NCBI RefSeq assembly: GCF_030580955.1
Contig: NZ_JAUQON010000014.1
Location: forward strand, 1 to 64,000
From: Hymenobacter convexus
Lineage (GTDB): Bacteria > Bacteroidota > Bacteroidia > Cytophagales > Hymenobacteraceae
Reading direction: 5' to 3'
Length of the DNA: 64,000 bases
This document shows positions 59,842 to 64,000 of this stretch, one piece after another. A program made the position numbers and the translations under genes. How positions within the stretch are numbered: the first letter of the stretch is position 1; each line of letters opens with the position of its first letter. The notes below the pieces were generated by a model. The model did not search any database, was not told the origin of the DNA, and worked only from the letters and a program-made list of their open reading frames with translations.

Positions 59842-61659
59842 ATGAAAAAAATCGCCCTCGCTGGCCTCATCGCTGCGGCGCTCACCACGGCCTGCAACCA
59901 AACTAAAACCTCAGAAACGGCCACGGCCGTCAACGGCACAACCGCTACGGCCGATTCCACGAAGGGCCTCAATGGCTTGTTTGCCAGCTTTTGGGAACAG
60001 CAGTCGCGGCTCGACCCGCTTTCGGCCACGGCCCAGGGCGACAACCGCTTCAACAACCTGCTGCCCAACGACCAGACCCAGGCGTTTCGGGACACGCTGC
60101 GCACCTTTTACCAGGACTACCTGACGCGGCTGGGCAAGTTCGACCGGGCAGGGCTGGACGAGAACGATAAAATCAGCTACGACATCTTTCAGTACGACCT
60201 CAAGCAGCGCGTGGACGGGCTGAAGCTGAACACCTGGATGCTGCCGTTTCAGCAGTTTTGGGGCTTGCCCATCAGCATGGGGCAGTTTGGCTCGGGGCAG
60301 GGCAACCAGCCCTTCAAAACCGTGCAGGACTACGACAACTGGCTGGGCCGGGTGCGCGGCTTCACGGTGTGGGCCGACTCGGCCATTGGCAACTTCCGGC
60401 GCGGCATGAAGGCCGGCGTGGTGCTACCCAAGGCCTTGGTGGAGAAGATGATTCCGCAGATGCGCGCCAAGGACATGCAGGTGACGGACGCGACCAAGTC
60501 GCTGTTCTACGGCCCCATCACGCGCTTCCCGAAGGAGTTTTCGGACGCGGACAAAAAGCGGATTACCGCCGAATACCAGAAGGCTATTCTGACGGAGATT
60601 GTGCCGACTTACAAGAAGCTGGGCGACTTTCTGGCCAACGAATACCTGCCAAAATCCCGCGCCACCAGCGGCATCAACGCCGTGCCGGGCGGGCCAGAAA
60701 TCTACCGCTACTACGCCAGCTACTGGACTACGACCGACAAAACCCCGGCCGAAATCCACGCCCTGGGCCTGCGCGAGGTGGCCCGCTTGCGCGCCGAGAT
60801 GGAGCGCATGAAAACCCAATTGGGCTTCAAGGGCACGCTGCGGCAGTTCTTCGAGAGCCTGAAGCACGACCCCAAGGCCATGCCCTTCAAAACGGCCGAG
60901 GAAGTGCTGGCCGGCTTTCGCAAGATTCAGGAAACCATCGACCCGAACCTGAAAAAGATGTTCGGGCGGGTGCCCAAGTCGCCGTTTGAAATCCGCCGTA
61001 CCGAGGCTTTCCGCGAAGCCTCCGCGTCGGCTGAGTACAACCAGGGCTCGCCGGACGGCACGCGGCCGGGCATTTTCTACGTGCCCCTGCCCAAGCCCGC
61101 CGAGTACAACGTGACCCAAGGCATGGAGTCGCTGTTTTTGCACGAGGCCATTCCGGGCCACCACTACCAGATTTCGCTGCAGCAGGAAAACACCAGCCTG
61201 CCCAAGTTCCGCCAGTTTGCCGGCTACGGCGCCATGACGGAGGGCTGGGCCCTCTACTGCGAGAGCCTAGGCAAGGAGCTGGGCCTCTACAAAGACCCCT
61301 ACCAATACGTGGGCGCGCTGAACGACGAGATGCTGCGCGCCGTGCGCCTGGTGGTGGACACGGGCCTGCACACCGGCCAGCTCACCCGCGAGCAGGCCAT
61401 CGCCTACATGCTCGACAACATGCCCGCCAGCGAGGAAGACGACACCTCGGCCATCGAGCGCTACATGGCCATCCCGGGCCAGGCGCTGGCCTACAAAATC
61501 GGCCAGCTGAAGATTCAGGAGCTGCGCGCCCGCTACGAGAAGCAGCTGGGCAGCAAGTTCTCCCTCAGCAACTTCCACGATGAGCTGCTGAAAGACGGCG
61601 TGATGCCGCTGGCCGTGCTCGAAACCAAGATGGACGCCTGGGCGAAGACGCAGCAGTGA
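59842..61659 (+). CDS. DUF885-family metallopeptidase-like lipoprotein (copy 1)
   Basis: 605 residues. Lipoprotein signal MKKIALAGLIAAALTTACNQT. The DUF885 domain occupies the rest, with the zinc-type motif FLHEAIPGHHYQISLQQEN at about 430-450 and GYGAMTEGWALYCESLGKELG after it. The family is metallopeptidase-like; activity and substrate here are unknown. It shares most conserved blocks with the next gene, so the pair arose by tandem duplication. The TGA stop lies in the first unit of a heptamer tandem repeat. Confidence 0.9.
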   Translation: MKKIALAGLIAAALTTACNQTKTSETATAVNGTTATADSTKGLNGLFASFWEQQSRLDPLSATAQGDNRFNNLLPNDQTQAFRDTLRTFYQDYLTRLGKFDRAGLDENDKISYDIFQYDLKQRVDGLKLNTWMLPFQQFWGLPISMGQFGSGQGNQPFKTVQDYDNWLGRVRGFTVWADSAIGNFRRGMKAGVVLPKALVEKMIPQMRAKDMQVTDATKSLFYGPITRFPKEFSDADKKRITAEYQKAILTEIVPTYKKLGDFLANEYLPKSRATSGINAVPGGPEIYRYYASYWTTTDKTPAEIHALGLREVARLRAEMERMKTQLGFKGTLRQFFESLKHDPKAMPFKTAEEVLAGFRKIQETIDPNLKKMFGRVPKSPFEIRRTEAFREASASAEYNQGSPDGTRPGIFYVPLPKPAEYNVTQGMESLFLHEAIPGHHYQISLQQENTSLPKFRQFAGYGAMTEGWALYCESLGKELGLYKDPYQYVGALNDEMLRAVRLVVDTGLHTGQLTREQAIAYMLDNMPASEEDDTSAIERYMAIPGQALAYKIGQLKIQELRARYEKQLGSKFSLSNFHDELLKDGVMPLAVLETKMDAWAKTQQ

Positions 61660-61702
61660 GCAGTGAGCAGTGAGCAGTGAGCAGTGAGCAGTGAGCAGTG
61701 AG
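61654..61702. repeat. Tandem heptamer repeat, seven copies of CAGTGAG
   Basis: Seven exact CAGTGAG units from 61654 to 61702. The first unit holds the last codon (part of Gln) and TGA stop of the DUF885 gene; the rest is untranslated. Confidence 0.97.
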
Positions 61703-61707
61703 CAAAG

Positions 61708-61842
61708 GAACGTCATGCTGAGCATTCTGCGCATTAAGCAGAGGACCGAAGCATCTCTACCGCTTCGTTGAATTGATTTACTGTTGCATTAGAGATGCTT
61801 CGGTCCTCTGCTTGATGCGCAGAATGCTCAGCATGACGTTCC
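61708..61842. repeat. Long intergenic inverted repeat, GTCATGCTGAGC family
   Basis: 53-nt arms, GGAACGTCATGCTGAGCATT onward (61708-61760) and inverse (61790-61842), one mismatch. Longer than other copies because of an extra TCTGCGCATTAAGCAGAGGA-type segment in each arm. Confidence 0.93.
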
Positions 61843-61873
61843 GGATTCAGAACGCTTTCTATACCAACCCAGC

Positions 61874-61910
61874 AAAACCCCGCATCGGCTCGTCCCGGTG
61901 CGGGGTTTTT
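61874..61910 (+). terminator. Terminator between the two DUF885 genes
   Basis: ACCCCGCATCGG (61877-61888) pairs with CCGGTGCGGGGT (61895-61906), then TTTT. It follows the repeat cluster below copy 1. Confidence 0.88.
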
Positions 61911-61982
61911 GCTGCACATAATTGGAATAAAGGTGGCTCCATGCGTCAAAAAGACGTAGATTGCCAGCTTATTCAATTCTTG

Positions 61983-63773
61983 ATGCGGAAGTTGGTTTTC
62001 GTTTTGCTGGCGGCGCTGGGGTTGCTGGCGCGGCCAGCCGGGGCCCAGGCGCCGCCCGCCAGCCGGTCCGGCGCGGCGGCGGTGCTCCTCGCCAACTTGT
62101 TCAATACCTACTGGGAAGACCGCGCCCGGCTGTTTCCGCTGGCGGCTATGGCCCAGGGCGATAACCGCTACAACGACCGCCTGCCCAACGACCAGACGCA
62201 GGCCTTCCGCCAGCAGCAGCAGCGCCTCTACCGCCGCTACCTCAACGACCTGTTGAACATCGACCGCGCCCGTCTTTCGGCCGAAGACAAGCTCAGCTAC
62301 GACATTTTTCAGTACGAAATGCGCACCCGGCTCGACGGCCTGCGCCTGAATACCTGGATGATGCCGCTGGACCCGTTTTTCAGCGTGCCCAACACCCTGG
62401 CGCAACTGGGCACGGGCACCGGGGCGCAGCCTTTCCGCACGGTGCGCGACTACGACAACTGGCTGGCGCGCGTCGACCGGTTCCCGGTGTGGGCCGACTC
62501 GGCCGTGGCCAACTTCCGGCTGGGCATGAAGGCGGCCGTGGTATTGCCGCGCGTGGTGGTGCAACGCATTGTGCCCCAACTGCAGGCCCAGGTAACTTCT
62601 GACGTGCTTCGCAGCCCGTTCTACGGCCCGGCCCTGCACTTTCCGGCCGGCTTTTCCGATGCCGACAAGGTGCGGCTGGCGGCGGCCTACCAGCAGGCCA
62701 TTGCCACCGATTTGGTGCCGACCTACCGCCGGCTGGCCGATTTCCTGCAGAACGAATACCTGCCCCAGGCCCGCACCAGCACCGGCCTGAGTGACGTGCC
62801 CGGCGGCGCCGAAATGTACCGCTACGACGTGCGCCTGATGACGACCACCGACCGCACGCCCGACGCCATTTACCAAACCGGCCTGGCCGAGGTGAAGCGC
62901 ATCCGGACCGAGATGGAGGCCATTAAGCGGCGCGTGGGCTACCGGGGCTCCCTGGCGGGCTTTTTTACCTACCTGAGCAGCAACCCCCGGTTCAGCCCCT
63001 ACCAAACCCCCGACCAGGTGCTCAATGCCTTTCGCGGCATTCAGGCGCGCGTGGCGCCCAACCTGGCCAAGCTGTTTGGCCGGGTGCCCCGGTCGCCGTT
63101 CGAAATTCGCGAAACCGAGAAATTTCGCGAACCAACGGCCACGGCCGAATACAACCGCGGGGCGCCGGATGGCTCCCGGCCGGGCATTTTCTACGTGCCC
63201 ATCCTCGATGCCACTCAGTTCAACGTGACCTCGGGCATGGAGTCGCTGTTTCTGCACGAAGCCATTCCCGGGCACCACTACCAGCTCTCGCTGCAGCAGG
63301 AAAACACCGGCCTGCCCAAGTTCCGGCGCTTTGCCATGTACCCGGCTTTCAGCGAAGGCTGGGGGTTGTACTGCGAGTCGTTGGGCCGGGAGCTGGGCCT
63401 CTACGCCGACCCCTACCAGCGCATGGGCGCGCTGGGCGACGAAATGCACCGCGCCCTGCGCCTGGTGGTGGACGTGGGCCTGCACACCAAAGGCCTGACG
63501 CCCGACCAGGCCATTGCCTACCTCATGGCCAACGAGCCCATCGGCGAATCGGCCGCTACGGCCGAAGTGGAGCGCTACCTGGCCATGCCCGGCCAGGCCC
63601 TGGCCTACAAAGTAGGCGCCTTGAAGCTGAGCGAGTTGCGCACCCGCTACGAAAGGCAGCTTGGCCCCAAATTCAACCTGCGGGCGTTCCACGACGAGAT
63701 TCTGGCGGGCGGCAGCATGCCGCTGGCCATTCTGGAGCGCCACATGGATGCCTGGGCGGTGCGCCAGCGGTAG
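61983..63773 (+). CDS. DUF885-family metallopeptidase-like exported protein (copy 2)
   Basis: 596 residues. Signal peptide MRKLVFVLLAALGLLARPAGAQ without a lipobox, so probably soluble in the periplasm, unlike copy 1. Shares with copy 1 the blocks DRLPNDQTQAFR, LSYDIFQYEMRTRLDGLRLN, PFYGPALHFPAGFSDADKVR, RSPFEIRETEKFREPTATAE and the zinc-type motif FLHEAIPGHHYQLSLQQEN. The ATG at 61983 is chosen; the frame is open back to 61773 across the inverted repeat and the terminator. Function unknown. Confidence 0.9.
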   Translation: MRKLVFVLLAALGLLARPAGAQAPPASRSGAAAVLLANLFNTYWEDRARLFPLAAMAQGDNRYNDRLPNDQTQAFRQQQQRLYRRYLNDLLNIDRARLSAEDKLSYDIFQYEMRTRLDGLRLNTWMMPLDPFFSVPNTLAQLGTGTGAQPFRTVRDYDNWLARVDRFPVWADSAVANFRLGMKAAVVLPRVVVQRIVPQLQAQVTSDVLRSPFYGPALHFPAGFSDADKVRLAAAYQQAIATDLVPTYRRLADFLQNEYLPQARTSTGLSDVPGGAEMYRYDVRLMTTTDRTPDAIYQTGLAEVKRIRTEMEAIKRRVGYRGSLAGFFTYLSSNPRFSPYQTPDQVLNAFRGIQARVAPNLAKLFGRVPRSPFEIRETEKFREPTATAEYNRGAPDGSRPGIFYVPILDATQFNVTSGMESLFLHEAIPGHHYQLSLQQENTGLPKFRRFAMYPAFSEGWGLYCESLGRELGLYADPYQRMGALGDEMHRALRLVVDVGLHTKGLTPDQAIAYLMANEPIGESAATAEVERYLAMPGQALAYKVGALKLSELRTRYERQLGPKFNLRAFHDEILAGGSMPLAILERHMDAWAVRQR

Positions 63774-63821
63774 GGTCGGCCTGCGTAGCTGCGCCAGAGA
63801 AGGAATAGTCTGAATTGTAGC

Positions 63822-63855
63822 GCCCGGCTTACATTGCCGGGCAATTCTGCTTTTT
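63822..63855 (+). terminator. Possible terminator downstream of DUF885 copy 2
   Basis: GCCCGG (63822-63827) pairs with CCGGGC (63837-63842); a TTTTT run follows at about 63851-63855. Short stem. Confidence 0.6.
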
Positions 63856-63873
63856 AGCCAAACTTTCTGAAGA

Positions 63874-64000
63874 ATGATTCAACTCTTTACTCCTATCGGG
63901 CGCTTGGCCATGGTGCTGGGCCTGAGCGCAGCGGTGGCCTTTGTCCCTGCTGCCGGCCGTGCGCAAATGGCCCCGCCCGTTACGGCTCCGCTCGATGTGG
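63874..64000 (+). CDS. Exported protein, 5' end only (partial)
   Basis: The frame from the ATG at 63874 is open to the window edge (42 codons). It reads MIQLFTPIGRLAMVLGLSAA then VAFVPAAGRAQMAPPVTAPLDV, a good signal peptide with cleavage after AGRAQ or nearby. The mature part is too short to assign. Confidence 0.65.
   Translation, partial: MIQLFTPIGRLAMVLGLSAAVAFVPAAGRAQMAPPVTAPLDV

Overview
The window looks like a chromosomal segment of a GC-rich Bacteroidota bacterium, most likely Hymenobacter or a close relative in Cytophagales. Four things point there: the 5' end of the 16S rRNA gene, promoters of the Bacteroidota type (TTG/TTTG, about 20 nt, TAnnTTTG), SusC/SusD pairs and a hybrid two-component regulator, and secreted proteins with type IX secretion C-terminal sorting domains. 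I see no phage, plasmid, CRISPR array or intact insertion sequence. The accessory signal is a dense set of short intergenic inverted repeats.

Layout. 1-1313: 5' end of a 16S gene leaving the window on the minus strand, preceded by four tandem rrn promoters. 1314-6306: minus-strand block of purA, a STAS protein, a Fur-family regulator, a CHY zinc-finger protein and a Rel/SpoT ppGpp enzyme. 6507-15878: tRNA-Leu, trigger factor, ClpP and ClpX, with a GNAT acetyltransferase and a 1420-residue hybrid two-component regulator lying on the opposite strand between clpP and clpX. 16228-20202: a large secreted metzincin protease with IPT/TIG repeats. 20460-25381: lpxB, queD, a FecCD-type permease with its binding lipoprotein, and hldD. 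25461-30872: an FAD/NAD(P)-binding protein, an alcohol-dehydrogenase-like oxidoreductase, a rhomboid protease and small hypothetical proteins.

31079-56378 is the most coherent metabolic region. It holds a GHL10-type glycoside hydrolase, a SusC/SusD/lipoprotein operon, a NagB-PIG-L fusion, a second SusC/SusD pair, anhydro-MurNAc kinase (AnmK), an NagX-like membrane acyltransferase, and a NagZ-type GH3 fused to a serine beta-lactamase-like domain. I infer a peptidoglycan or GlcNAc amino-sugar capture and salvage locus. proC, a DUF2059 protein and an acyl-CoA ligase are interspersed. 56692-64000: a type IX-secreted protein, a lipoprotein, two tandem DUF885 metallopeptidase-like paralogs and the start of another exported protein.

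Across 21-62 kb, about sixteen hairpin-forming intergenic repeats of a few related families occur, including in every intercistronic gap of both SusC/SusD operons; two of these repeats overlap stop codons. Several starts are GTG or TTG (tig, clpX, lpxB, fur-like, CHY, permease).
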